NCBI RefSeq assembly: GCF_000429705.1 | Contig: NZ_KE386941.1 | Location: 1,426,001 to 1,490,000 of the forward strand | Length of the DNA: 64,000 nucleotides | From: Alteribacter aurantiacus DSM 18675 | GTDB lineage: Bacteria > Bacillota > Bacilli > Bacillales > Salisediminibacteriaceae | Direction of reading: 5' to 3' | Part shown: in pieces, positions 34,085 through 42,023 of the stretch | Layout: each line of letters starts with the position of its first letter | Numbering within the stretch: the first letter of the stretch is position 1 | Position numbers and translations under genes: made by a program | Notes under the pieces: generated by a model | Seen by the model: only the letters and a program-made list of their open reading frames with translations | Told to the model about the DNA's origin: nothing | Databases searched by the model: none

Positions 34085-34666
34085 ATGATAACCATGGATG
34101 ATATTATCCGAGAAGGTCACCCTACGCTACGAAGAGTGGCAGCCGAGGTTGACTTGCCACCAACTAAAGAAGAAAAAGAAATCCTTCAAAAAATGGTTGA
34201 ATATCTAATACATAGCCAAGATGAAGAAATGGCTGAAAAATACGGTCTTCGTCCAGGAGTTGGGCTTGCAGGCCCGCAGATCAACGTTAGCAAGAGAATG
34301 ATTGCCGTACGTACACACGATCATAATGATGAACTTATCGAGCTTGGCCTTTTTAACCCGAAGATCATTAGTCATTCTGTCGAAACCACCTATTTAGAGG
34401 GCGGTGAAGGATGCCTAAGCGTGGATCGAATGGTTGAAGGGGATGTCCCTAGGTATGCTCGAATTAAAGTCAAGGCAACCACTCTTGAAGGGGATGAGAT
34501 TACTTTGAAATTAAAAGGGTTTGCTGCGATCGTATTCCAACACGAAATCGATCACCTCAATGGCGTCATGTTTTATGACCGCATTGATAAAAACGACCCA
34601 CACAAAAAGACGTTACCACCAAAAGAAGTCATTAAGCTAAGTGATAATCATGGACCTGTTTCTTAA
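34085..34666 (+). CDS. def: Peptide deformylase (YkrB type)
   Basis: A 193-residue metalloenzyme removing the N-formyl group from nascent proteins. Motif 1 is GVGLAGPQI, motif 2 EGCLSV (metal Cys) and motif 3 QHEIDHLNG (metal His pair and catalytic Glu). The 12-residue insert around MAEKYGLRP is usual for the Gram-positive type II enzymes. ATG after AAAGGAG. Single gene with its own terminator. Confidence 0.96.
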   Translation: MITMDDIIREGHPTLRRVAAEVDLPPTKEEKEILQKMVEYLIHSQDEEMAEKYGLRPGVGLAGPQINVSKRMIAVRTHDHNDELIELGLFNPKIISHSVETTYLEGGEGCLSVDRMVEGDVPRYARIKVKATTLEGDEITLKLKGFAAIVFQHEIDHLNGVMFYDRIDKNDPHKKTLPPKEVIKLSDNHGPVS

Positions 34667-34684
34667 ACGAAACAGGTTTTTTTA
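34652..34684 (+). terminator. Terminator of def
   Basis: ACCTGTTTC and GAAACAGGT pair around TTAAAC, followed by seven T. The stem includes the last codons of def. Confidence 0.88.
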
Positions 34685-34775
34685 GACTTACAGTATGGGT
34701 ATTGTTTTTTTACTTAGCACTTTAGGTGATGCACTTTTGTAATATTAGGTCTTTTTCATTTCACCAACAAAAAAC

Positions 34776-34914
34776 AGGCTGAGCCAGAAGTGATTTTTGA
34801 TGAATAAAATCCGACCAAGGATATGCAGTGCAAATAAGCCACTCCTGAAATATCCTTCGCTTTAATAGCAAATGTTTCGGACTCTACTCTAAACACTTTC
34901 TTCTGTCCCAGCCT
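34776..34914. repeat. 139-bp element with 15-bp terminal inverted repeats
   Basis: AGGCTGAGCCAGAAG at the left end and AGGCTGGGACAGAAG (reverse complement of the right end) match at 13 of 15 positions. The interior has no coding frame. The AGGCTGGGACAGAAG end is a form I associate with repeats in low-GC Firmicutes. Because it starts 13 bases past the ykrA stop, it may also act as that gene's 3' hairpin. Confidence 0.6.
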
Positions 34915-34926
34915 CTTATCTAATGA

Positions 34927-35700
34927 TTAAATTAAACCGAGTTTCACTAAGCCATTATGAATGCCGTCGTTTTCGACATGATCCGTTTCATGGTTCGCTG
35001 CTTCTTTCGCTTCCGGAACAGCATTCCCCATTGCAACGCCTGTGCCCACATATTTAAGCATCTCTAGGTCATTTAAACCATCACCAAATGCATAACTATT
35101 TTCTAAAGGAATACCGAGCCTTTCTAGCACCACTTCAATCCCCTTCGCTTTTGAACCACCTGGTGGCAGGACATCGATCGCCTTCTCGTGCCAGCGAACA
35201 TAGTCGAACGAAAGGTGATGATCATGGTAATGCTTTTCAAGACCGTCTTCACAGAATAATAATGCCTGATAAATCTCACGGTCTTTATGGAACTGCTCAT
35301 CATGAGGCGGGTGCGCCATTTTTAAACTACCCATTGATTCTTCAATCAGAGGGTGCCTTTGGTGGTTAGCCCTTCCTGTTTCATGATTAAGAAAGACCAT
35401 AGGGTGACTGTTGTTCCAAGCATCCCGTTCAAGCTCCAAAAGTCTCTTTGTTGATAAAGGGGAGCGGTGAATGGTTTCACCCTTAAATACTACATAAGAA
35501 CCATTAAAACTTATAAAAGAATCGATCTTTAATTCCTCACGGAGCTCTTTAAACATAAACGGGGCTCGGCCTGTAGCAATTGCAACATTTATGTTGTTAT
35601 CTTGCAGCTTTTGAATCGCCGTTTTTGTAGATTGTGGTAACTGTTTTTTTTCATCCAAGATTGTACCATCAATATCCAAGAACACTACTTTATTTGACAA
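34927..35700 (-). CDS. ykrA: Cof-type HAD phosphatase (YkrA)
   Basis: A 257-residue HAD-superfamily hydrolase of the Cof/IIB group. Motif I FLDIDGTILD, motif II in AIATGRAPF, motif III Lys in GGSKAKGI and motif IV FGDGLNDLEML are all visible. It should dephosphorylate small sugar or cofactor phosphates; the substrate is unknown. Beside def as in B. subtilis (ykrA-ykrB). Confidence 0.9.
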   Translation of the reverse strand: MSNKVVFLDIDGTILDEKKQLPQSTKTAIQKLQDNNINVAIATGRAPFMFKELREELKIDSFISFNGSYVVFKGETIHRSPLSTKRLLELERDAWNNSHPMVFLNHETGRANHQRHPLIEESMGSLKMAHPPHDEQFHKDREIYQALLFCEDGLEKHYHDHHLSFDYVRWHEKAIDVLPPGGSKAKGIEVVLERLGIPLENSYAFGDGLNDLEMLKYVGTGVAMGNAVPEAKEAANHETDHVENDGIHNGLVKLGLI

Positions 35701-35786
35701 AACAAATCGTCCTTTCTATTGAGCAAGTGTATACAACAGCAAATAAATCGTAACACCTTTACTGTATCTCGTCTATACAAGTCCAA

Positions 35787-35822
35787 AGAGAGAGGGAGCC
35801 TATTAGGCAGGCTCCCTTTCAT
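35787..35822 (-). terminator. Terminator of the 110-residue hypothetical gene
   Basis: AAAGGGAGCC pairs with GGCTCCCTCT around nine bases, followed by a CTCTCTTT stretch on the minus strand. Confidence 0.65.
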
Positions 35823-35829
35823 GCATTGT

Positions 35830-36159
35830 TTATGCTCTTGAGTTTTGTTTTTGCAGTTCTTCTAAGTCCCTTTTCGTTTTTTCAGTACCGTAGCGATAAA
35901 TCATTTCAAACAATTCTCTCGTATCGTATTTCAATTCTTCTTTGTCTCGATCGGCTGCTGGCTCATTAAAAGGACGCACAAAAATTTGTTCAGGCTCTAC
36001 GTCTTTTTCTCTGAACCTGTGTACGAGATTTAAAAATTCCTCGATTTCAGCTTCATCCACTTGAACTTCATATTGGATGAGGCTCGGATCTGTTCTTTCT
36101 GTAAAGATTTCGATCCTGCTGCCTTGATTAATTGATATAAAGTACGTTTGTTTGTTCAT
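35830..36159 (-). CDS. Hypothetical protein
   Basis: A 109-residue acidic protein. The first part looks like beta strands (YFISINQGSRIEIF, SLIQYEVQVDEAEI), and the second half is helical and charged (REKDVEPEQIFVRPF, RELFEMIYRYGTEKTKRDLEELQKQ). I do not recognise the family. A strong GGAGGGG precedes ATG 36159. It stands alone with its own terminator between ykrA and the rpoY leader. Confidence 0.6.
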   Translation of the reverse strand: MNKQTYFISINQGSRIEIFTERTDPSLIQYEVQVDEAEIEEFLNLVHRFREKDVEPEQIFVRPFNEPAADRDKEELKYDTRELFEMIYRYGTEKTKRDLEELQKQNSRA

Positions 36160-36334
36160 CAACGATCCCCTCCAACTAGTGTTACTAACCCATACCCCTT
36201 TTTAATTTTTATATTCGTCTTGTTTCCTACACCTGTCTTTGCCAGTCATTCCCTTCAATAAAACAAGAAAATGATTCCATACTATAAATAAAAAAGGAGC
36301 GCTAGTCTTGAATAAGTTGCGAGGAGGGTTTAAA

Positions 36335-36406
36335 ATGTTGAAAAGGTGGAGAGAACGGTTATTAAAACGATGTCGCGATTTATTTCCTAAAAATATATAC
36401 GCGTAG
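36335..36406 (+). CDS. Candidate 23-residue cationic micropeptide
   Basis: MLKRWRERLLKRC followed by RDLFPKNIYA is preceded by GAGGAGGG with correct spacing and followed within ten bases by a strong hairpin. Seven of the first 14 residues are Arg or Lys, giving an amphipathic basic helix. It could be an expressed micropeptide, a leader peptide or chance. The ribosome site and hairpin are the only support. Confidence 0.35.
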   Translation: MLKRWRERLLKRCRDLFPKNIYA

Positions 36407-36413
36407 TCATCGA

Positions 36414-36456
36414 AATGATCCTTCTTTCTCATTGAGGAGAAAGAAGGTTTATCATT
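36414..36456 (+). terminator. Strong hairpin after the micropeptide
   Basis: CCTTCTTTCTC pairs perfectly with GAGAAAGAAGG around six bases; outer AATGAT/ATCATT extends it. There is no long U tract. Confidence 0.5.
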
Positions 36457-36677
36457 TCTATGCGTACAAGTGCAGGAAACATAACGGAAGCAATTCATTG
36501 ACGTACATACGTATAATTAACTTATTTCTATCAATCGTATAACACATACTTACAAACTGTGTGAAAGAGAAGAATCATTTACGGACGTGACTTGCACAGT
36601 GAGTATTGACTCATTTCCGTGGTATTGATTCGGAGTTTCTTTAACCGCAGTTAACAAATAAAAAAGGAGAGGATCCT
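36457..36677. other. Leader and promoter region of rpoY-rnjA
   Basis: About 220 AT-rich bases before rpoY. TATAAT- and TATAAC-like boxes occur near 36512 and 36540, but no properly spaced -35 box was confirmed. No riboswitch is visible. Confidence 0.35.
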
Positions 36678-36887
36678 ATGATTTTTAAAGTATATTATCA
36701 AGAAACAAAAACAGAAGTTCCTGTACGTGAGAACACGAATGCCATTTACGTAGAAGGAGCCTCACAAGAAGAAGTTCGTAAAAAGCTGGCTGATCGCGAT
36801 TACAACATTGAGTTTGTAACCCCCCTAAGCGAGGAAGCACTTGAGTATGAAAAACAACACGAAGATTTTAAAGTGGAGCAGCTGTAA
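36678..36887 (+). CDS. rpoY: RNA polymerase epsilon subunit
   Basis: A 69-residue acidic protein. MIFKVYYQETKTEVPVRENT and a middle VRKKLADRDYNIEFVTPLSEEALEYEK are characteristic of RpoY (YkzG), the small Firmicutes-specific RNA polymerase subunit. It is transcribed just ahead of rnjA, three bases apart, as in B. subtilis. AAGGAGAGGA lies before the ATG. Confidence 0.94.
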   Translation: MIFKVYYQETKTEVPVRENTNAIYVEGASQEEVRKKLADRDYNIEFVTPLSEEALEYEKQHEDFKVEQL

Positions 36888-36890
36888 AAG

Positions 36891-38555
36891 ATGAAGGCAA
36901 AAAATCATCAAGCTGCTGTATTCGCCCTCGGGGGTTTGGGTGAAATCGGTAAAAACACATATGCAGTACAGTTTCAGGACGAGATTATTTTAATTGACGC
37001 AGGAATCAAGTTTCCTGAAGACGAGCTTCTTGGCATCGACTACGTTATTCCTGATTATACGTATTTAGTAAAAAATGAAGATAAAATTAAGGGTCTTTTT
37101 GTCACACACGGTCACGAAGACCACATCGGCGGTATCCCTTACTTGCTCCGTCAAATTAACGTACCTATTTATGGTGGAAAATTGGCCCTTGGTTTACTAA
37201 GAAACAAACTTGAAGAGCATGGCCTTCTTCGCAACACCAAGCTCATTGAAATTGAAGAAGATGAGGTTGTAAAGTTCCAAAAAACATCCGTTTCTTTCTA
37301 CCGAACAACGCACAGTATCCCGGACTCATTCGGAATTGTCGTGAAAACACCTGCTGGTAACATCGTTCATACAGGAGATTTCAAATTTGATTTCACCCCT
37401 GTGGGAGAACCTGCAAACTTAACACGAATGGCAAAAATCGGTGAAGAAGGCGTTCTCTGTCTTCTATCAGACAGTACAAACAGTGAAGTTCCCGGATTTA
37501 CAATGAGTGAACGTAAGGTTGGCGAAAGTATTGATGGTATTTTCCGCAGCGTGGAAGGTCGTATCATTTTCGCTACATTCGCTTCAAACATTTACCGTCT
37601 CCAACAAGCTGTTGAAGCTGCCGTAAAATACCGACGTAAGGTCGCTGTTTTTGGCCGTAGTATGGAAAATGCTATTAATATTGGTCTTGATCTTGGTTAT
37701 ATTAAGGCACCTAAAAACACGTTTATTGACGCGTCACAGCTTAATAAAATCCCGGCTGAGCAAGTGGTTATCCTCTGTACAGGAAGCCAAGGTGAACCAA
37801 TGGCAGCATTGTCACGTATTGCATTTGGTACTCACCGCCAGATTCAAGTGATCCCTGGAGACACAGTTGTATTCTCCTCTTCTCCAATTCCAGGTAACAC
37901 ACTAAGCGTAAGTAAAACCATTAACCAACTCTACCGCGCCGGTGCCAATGTGATTCACGGAAGTCTAAACGACATCCACACATCCGGACACGGTGGACAA
38001 GAAGAGCAAAAACTTATGCTTCGTCTGATGAAGCCAAAGTACTTCATGCCAATTCACGGTGAATTCCGCATGCAAAAAATGCACGCTAAATTAGCCGAAG
38101 ACTGCGGTATCCCTGAAGAAAATTGCTTCTTAATGGATAACGGTGACGTTCTAGCACTTGATAAAGAAGAAGCGCGTCTAGCCGGTAAAGTCCCATCTGG
38201 TTCTGTTTACGTGGACGGAAGCGGTATTGGTGACATCGGTAACATCGTTTTACGTGACCGTCGCATTCTTTCTGAAGAAGGACTCGTTGTAGTTGTTGTT
38301 AGCTTGAACATGAAAGAATTCAAGGTGACAGCAGGACCGGATCTCATTTCACGTGGTTTTGTGTACATGCGTGAATCAAGCGATTTGATAAACGAAGCAC
38401 AAAAAATGCTCGCTTCTCATTTAGACGGAATGATGGAACGCAAGACGACTCAGTGGTCTGAAATCAAAAATGAGATCAGTGACGTTTTGGGACCATTCCT
38501 ATATGAAAAAACAAAACGTAAACCAATGATTTTACCTATCATTATGGAAGTATAA
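36891..38555 (+). CDS. rnjA: Ribonuclease J1
   Basis: A 554-residue metallo-beta-lactamase/beta-CASP nuclease with 5'-3' exonuclease and endonuclease activity, central to mRNA decay. The zinc motif FVTHGHEDHIGG is near residue 73, followed by IVHTGDFKFD, LLSDSTNSEVPGF and the C-terminal-core His motif in DIHTSGHGG and MPIHGEFR. Length and start fit RNase J1. It forms a two-gene unit with rpoY and ends in a strong terminator. Confidence 0.97.
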   Translation: MKAKNHQAAVFALGGLGEIGKNTYAVQFQDEIILIDAGIKFPEDELLGIDYVIPDYTYLVKNEDKIKGLFVTHGHEDHIGGIPYLLRQINVPIYGGKLALGLLRNKLEEHGLLRNTKLIEIEEDEVVKFQKTSVSFYRTTHSIPDSFGIVVKTPAGNIVHTGDFKFDFTPVGEPANLTRMAKIGEEGVLCLLSDSTNSEVPGFTMSERKVGESIDGIFRSVEGRIIFATFASNIYRLQQAVEAAVKYRRKVAVFGRSMENAINIGLDLGYIKAPKNTFIDASQLNKIPAEQVVILCTGSQGEPMAALSRIAFGTHRQIQVIPGDTVVFSSSPIPGNTLSVSKTINQLYRAGANVIHGSLNDIHTSGHGGQEEQKLMLRLMKPKYFMPIHGEFRMQKMHAKLAEDCGIPEENCFLMDNGDVLALDKEEARLAGKVPSGSVYVDGSGIGDIGNIVLRDRRILSEEGLVVVVVSLNMKEFKVTAGPDLISRGFVYMRESSDLINEAQKMLASHLDGMMERKTTQWSEIKNEISDVLGPFLYEKTKRKPMILPIIMEV

Positions 38556-38596
38556 TAAAAAGCCTCCTGAGCATTCAGGGGGCTTTTCTTTTGGTT
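38556..38596 (+). terminator. Terminator of rnjA
   Basis: AAAAGCCTCCTGA pairs with TCAGGGGGCTTTT around GCAT (one wobble), followed by CTTTTG. Confidence 0.9.
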
Positions 38597-38658
38597 TGTA
38601 AGGGTATTTGCTTGATTCTCACTTAACTTTGCTCCAGTTAGATTCAACCATATTACAA

Positions 38659-39222
38659 CTACTCCTCTTTCACAATTGCGAAAGTGTCTAAGTCTCTATG
38701 CTGGTCTTTTATTAACATGGCCTTTCGATGAGTCCCTTCAAAGACCATTCCCACTTTTTCCATCACCCGTTTAGAAGGCGTATTTTCTTTAAAACATCTC
38801 GCTTGAATTCGAATAAGATTCATTTTAGTAAAGCCGAAGTTTACAATTTCTCTAGCCGCTTCGGTTGTGATTCCTCCGCCCCAATAATCACGAGACAGGA
38901 CGTAACCAATCTCGGCTGTTCGGTGAAAAGGCCTCCACCAAACAAAGTCGATTGTACCGATCATCTTTCCGGTGGCTTTCTCTTCGATCGCCCAAGGCGC
39001 TACGTCGTTGTTCTTATATCGAGATAATACAAAGGATACGAAGGATACGAACTCTTCGGTGTCCGAAATGGACTTGTGGGTTGGCCACGTGACGTATTTG
39101 GCCACTTCTTCGTCAGATCCATATGTATAAATGGCTTCAACATCATTCATTGTGACCTTTCTTAACAATAAACGTTCTGTTTCCAATGTAGGCATGTTAC
39201 GATAGATCTCTTCAACCTTCAT
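38659..39222 (-). CDS. RimJ/RimL-type GNAT acetyltransferase
   Basis: A 187-residue N-acetyltransferase. LETERLLLRKVTMNDVEAIY opens the fold, with IGTIDFVWWRPFHRTAEIGYVLSRDYWGGGITTEAAREIV for the acetyl-CoA region, and RIQARCFKENTPSKRVMEKVGMVFEG at the end. Such enzymes acetylate protein N-termini or small amines; the substrate is unknown. The frame runs from 39291, but AAGGGGAG seven bases before ATG 39222 is the better start. Confidence 0.88.
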   Translation of the reverse strand: MKVEEIYRNMPTLETERLLLRKVTMNDVEAIYTYGSDEEVAKYVTWPTHKSISDTEEFVSFVSFVLSRYKNNDVAPWAIEEKATGKMIGTIDFVWWRPFHRTAEIGYVLSRDYWGGGITTEAAREIVNFGFTKMNLIRIQARCFKENTPSKRVMEKVGMVFEGTHRKAMLIKDQHRDLDTFAIVKEE

Positions 39223-39477
39223 CAAACCACTCCCCTTAGCTCTAAAACGGTTCTTTAAAGCTGACTTAGTATAGCTCATCTGCAGGTTCACTTCCTAGAG
39301 ATGGCGTCTTAATCATTCGTAGTTTAATACATATTAGAAATACTCGTCACCTCTCTAAGAGACCCATAGTTAGCGTTCAACTCTGAATAATTATAAAAGA
39401 CATCGTTTTTTTCAGGTGACTATAGGAAAGCTAGTTCTTAAAGAAACTACGAGTCTTCATACTAATCATTCGTACTA

Positions 39478-39516
39478 TAAAAAAATAGTAGCATTCAGAT
39501 GTTGAATACTACTGTT
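39478..39516 (-). terminator. Terminator of ktrC
   Basis: AGTAGTATTCA pairs with TGAATGCTACT (one wobble) around ACATC, followed by seven T on the minus strand. Confidence 0.85.
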
Positions 39517-39525
39517 ACTTCTATT

Positions 39526-40194
39526 TTAATCATCATCGTCAAATAGTGCTTGCTCTAAGCGATTAATATCGCTATCAGCGCCTATTACGATTAAAACATC
39601 GCCACGCTTTAGCATTTCATCCGCTTGAGGTGACACGTTTATATCCTCACCTCGTTTGATCGCCATGATGTTGCAGCCGTACTTTGCTCGAATGTCTAAA
39701 TCAATGATGGTCCTACCACTAACCATACTTCCAGCCATAAGCTCGACAATACTATACTCATCCGACAGCTCTAAATAGTCCAGCACGTTCTTAGAAACGA
39801 CGTTGTGGGCAATTCGTACCCCCATATCCCTTTCAGGGTGAACGACCTTGTGCGCCCCGATTTTATTAAGTACCTTTTCATGGTAATCGTTTTGCGCTTT
39901 AACTGTAATATGCTTCACACCTTGTTCTACAAGCATGAGTGTTGTAAGAATACTCGACTGAATGTTGTCTCCTATTGCCACAACAACATGATCGAAGTTG
40001 CGAATACCAAGGCTTTTTAATGTGTTATCATCGGTTGCATCAGCTACAACCGCATGGGTGGCTATATTAGCGTAACGATTGATTCGATCCTCGTCCGTAT
40101 CAATGGCCAACACTTCCATCCCTTGTTTTGAAAGGGCTTGACACACGCTACCTCCAAATCGCCCCAACCCGATGACCGCAAATTGCTTCTTCAT
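39526..40194 (-). CDS. ktrC: Ktr potassium uptake RCK subunit (KtrC)
   Basis: A 222-residue cytosolic regulator. The RCK_N Rossmann domain begins FAVIGLGRFGGSVCQALSKQG and binds ATP, ADP or NADH. The RCK_C domain (residues about 135-220) includes DLDIRAKYGCNIMAIKRGEDINVSP and can bind c-di-AMP. It gates a membrane partner (KtrD or KtrB) that is not in this window. Its place after rnjA matches B. subtilis ktrC (ykqB). A paralogue lies at 47721-48377. Confidence 0.88.
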   Translation of the reverse strand: MKKQFAVIGLGRFGGSVCQALSKQGMEVLAIDTDEDRINRYANIATHAVVADATDDNTLKSLGIRNFDHVVVAIGDNIQSSILTTLMLVEQGVKHITVKAQNDYHEKVLNKIGAHKVVHPERDMGVRIAHNVVSKNVLDYLELSDEYSIVELMAGSMVSGRTIIDLDIRAKYGCNIMAIKRGEDINVSPQADEMLKRGDVLIVIGADSDINRLEQALFDDDD

Positions 40195-40260
40195 ACCTTA
40201 CCCCCATTTTAACGGAAACCATTTTCTATAATCATAGCAATAATTGTTTGAAATTGGCAA

Positions 40261-40296
40261 CAACAATTGTGCGGGGTCTGTCCCCTGAATATTGTT
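40261..40296. repeat. REP-like palindrome, copy A
   Basis: GGGGTCTGTCCCC (40273-40285) is nested within a longer stem CAACAAT...ATTGTTG. The head TTGTGC precedes it, as in the copy at 54091. Copy B lies about 100 bases downstream. Confidence 0.65.
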
Positions 40297-40379
40297 GTAA
40301 CCCTGTTGACACTCGCTATGTAAAGTCTTAATTAACATGCTTAAGGCCTCACTTGAAACACAACCATAATTTCACATTA

Positions 40380-40399
40380 TTGTTCAGGGGACAGACCCC
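40380..40399. repeat. REP-like palindrome, copy B
   Basis: TTGTTCA followed by GGGGACAGACCCC. The TTGTTCA head is identical to copy C at 48451. Copies A and B bracket about 100 bases of AT-rich DNA without a gene. Confidence 0.65.
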
Positions 40400-40423
40400 A
40401 TTTGAGTCTTCTTTCTCCCATAT

Positions 40424-40456
40424 AAAAACGATGGCCTCTAACAGCCATCGTTTTCT
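40424..40456 (-). terminator. Terminator of ykuV
   Basis: AAAACGATGGC pairs with GCCATCGTTTT around TGTTAGAG on the minus strand, with a short T run. Confidence 0.85.
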
Positions 40457-40903
40457 CTATTCTTTAATTCCAAGTACGCGATTTACTCGCTTTGTTAGCA
40501 TTTTCATGCCGCCTCCACCTGCTTGAAAATGGCGAAGCTGACCTTCTGCATCAAAAACATAATAGCTTGGTACGTATTGATTTTCGAATGTATCTGTTAG
40601 CTTATGCTCACTGTCGACAAAGGTTGGTTGAGTAATATCATGCTCTGCAGCTACCTTCTTAATTTCTTCTATATCCAAGTCTTTCTCCGATCGCGGCATA
40701 TGAACACTCATTACATTTAAATCATCTTTGTATTGGTCACGAAAGGCATTAATATCCGGCATTGCTTCTTTACATAAGTGACAGCTAATTGACCAAAAGT
40801 GAATAAGTGTAGGCTTCTTTCCTACTAAATCATCTTTTGTAAGCTGTCCGTTTAACCATTCGGTAGCGCCATCCAACTCAGGCATCGGTGAACGTAATTT
40901 CAT
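40457..40903 (-). CDS. ykuV: Thiol-disulfide oxidoreductase YkuV
   Basis: A 148-residue soluble thioredoxin-fold protein. The active site is CHLC in LIHFWSISCHLCKEAMPDINAFRD, and the cis-proline stands in YVPSYYVFD. The sequence tracks B. subtilis YkuV closely, including KLRSPMPEL at the start and AGGGGMKMLTKRVNRVL at the end. GGAGGG seven bases before ATG 40903 sets the start; the longer frame is not used. Next to peroxiredoxin ykuU, with which it may share peroxide-stress duties. Confidence 0.92.
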   Translation of the reverse strand: MKLRSPMPELDGATEWLNGQLTKDDLVGKKPTLIHFWSISCHLCKEAMPDINAFRDQYKDDLNVMSVHMPRSEKDLDIEEIKKVAAEHDITQPTFVDSEHKLTDTFENQYVPSYYVFDAEGQLRHFQAGGGGMKMLTKRVNRVLGIKE

Positions 40904-40947
40904 AAAAAATCCCTCCGGTACAATTTTTTCCAACTTATGTACTTAAA

Positions 40948-40988
40948 AGAAAAGACCTGAACAAAATCATTTGCCAGGTCTTTTCTGT
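40948..40988 (-). terminator. Terminator of ykuU
   Basis: AAAAGACCTG pairs with CAGGTCTTTT around about 15 bases, then CTTTT. Confidence 0.8.
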
Positions 40989-41020
40989 TCTGATTCTATT
41001 TTACCCCGGTTAAAGGATTA

Positions 41021-41572
41021 TTACACTTTTAGTGTATCTTGTCCTGGCTTCCAGTTTGCAGGGCAAAGTCCGCCAGTTTGAAGAGCTTGTAATACACGTA
41101 GAGTTTCATCTACGTCACGACCGATGTTGTTGTGGTTAACAACAGAGTACATTAGCTCTCCTTCAGGGCTGATGATGAATAGTCCACGAAGTGCAACACC
41201 TTCATCTTCAATTAATACCCCATAGTCACGAGAAACTTGGTGGTTTGTATCTGCAGCTAGTGGGTATTTCAGATCCCCTAGACCATTGTCATCGCGATCT
41301 GTGTTGATCCAAGCAAGGTGAGTGTGAACTGTATCTGTAGATACGCCAATTACTTCTGCATCTAAGTCTTCGAACTCGTCGTAACGATCACTTAGAGCTG
41401 TAATTTCAGTTGGACATACGAATGTGAAGTCCATTGGATAGAAATAAAGAACTGTCCACTTATCTTCTTTCATGTTTTGCTCAAGGCTTACTTTACCAAA
41501 TTCTTTGTTAGAAAGAACGGCGTCCATTTCAAATCTAGGTGCTTGTTTTGCTACCATACGCTTGTCTGACAT
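41021..41572 (-). CDS. ykuU: 2-Cys peroxiredoxin YkuU
   Basis: A 183-residue AhpC/Tsa-type peroxiredoxin. The peroxidatic Cys is in FYPMDFTFVCPTEITALSD (about residue 53), and the resolving Cys is in GGLCPANWKPG near the C-terminus. It reduces hydroperoxides with a thioredoxin-like partner, possibly neighbouring YkuV. A sigma-A promoter overlapped by a PerR-like box stands upstream. AGGAGGGG precedes the ATG. Confidence 0.93.
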   Translation of the reverse strand: MSDKRMVAKQAPRFEMDAVLSNKEFGKVSLEQNMKEDKWTVLYFYPMDFTFVCPTEITALSDRYDEFEDLDAEVIGVSTDTVHTHLAWINTDRDDNGLGDLKYPLAADTNHQVSRDYGVLIEDEGVALRGLFIISPEGELMYSVVNHNNIGRDVDETLRVLQALQTGGLCPANWKPGQDTLKV

Positions 41573-41608
41573 ATGTAACCCCTCCTGAGTGTAGTTGATT
41601 AGTTTAAA

Positions 41609-41648
41609 TTACAATGATTATTATAAGAAAAGAATTCTAACCCGTCAA
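41609..41648 (-). promoter_or_regulatory. ykuU promoter with PerR-like box
   Basis: TTGACG (41643-41648), 17 bases, TATAAT (41620-41625) on the minus strand. The plus-strand 15-mer TTACAATGATTATTA (41609-41623) matches the PerR box TTATAATNATTATAA at 12 of 14 positions and covers the -10 box. Peroxide induction of ykuU is therefore expected. Confidence 0.7.
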
Positions 41649-41740
41649 CAGGTGAGCAAATTCTTTCTTTTCCGTCATAATCATTCACACTTCGTCAGTA
41701 TTTCCATTTCCTCATTAATTAATCGGAAAAAAATCACCAA

Positions 41741-41755
41741 CGTTAATCATTATAA
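41741..41755. promoter_or_regulatory. Second PerR/Fur-like half box
   Basis: CGTTAATCATTATAA: the right half (ATTATAA) and centre are perfect, the left half is weak. It lies upstream of the ykuU promoter and of divergent ykuT; GATTATCATTT at about 41763 is another half-site. Confidence 0.4.
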
Positions 41756-42023
41756 CGAAGAACGATTATCATTTAAAGTAAAAGCCCTTATGTATGCGAA
41801 TCTTCTTATAAACAGTTCCACTCACTTCCGTTTGAGAACCCTGCATTTTCCTCCTATGACTAGTACCTAAATGATTTTTAACAAAGGAATGAACCCCTCT
41901 CTCCGTCTAACAGAGAATTACAAGACGCGTTTTCTTTTTCTCACCTGTTGGGTATGATAAAATGAATGGCATCGTTCAAAGAGATCAATGAATACTATTT
42001 TCGTTACAAAGGAGTGTGAAACA

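Noticed and set aside
39310..39475. Direct repeat TAATCATTCGTA at about 39310 and 39463
   Set aside because: Only two short AT-rich copies with no other structure; too weak to call.
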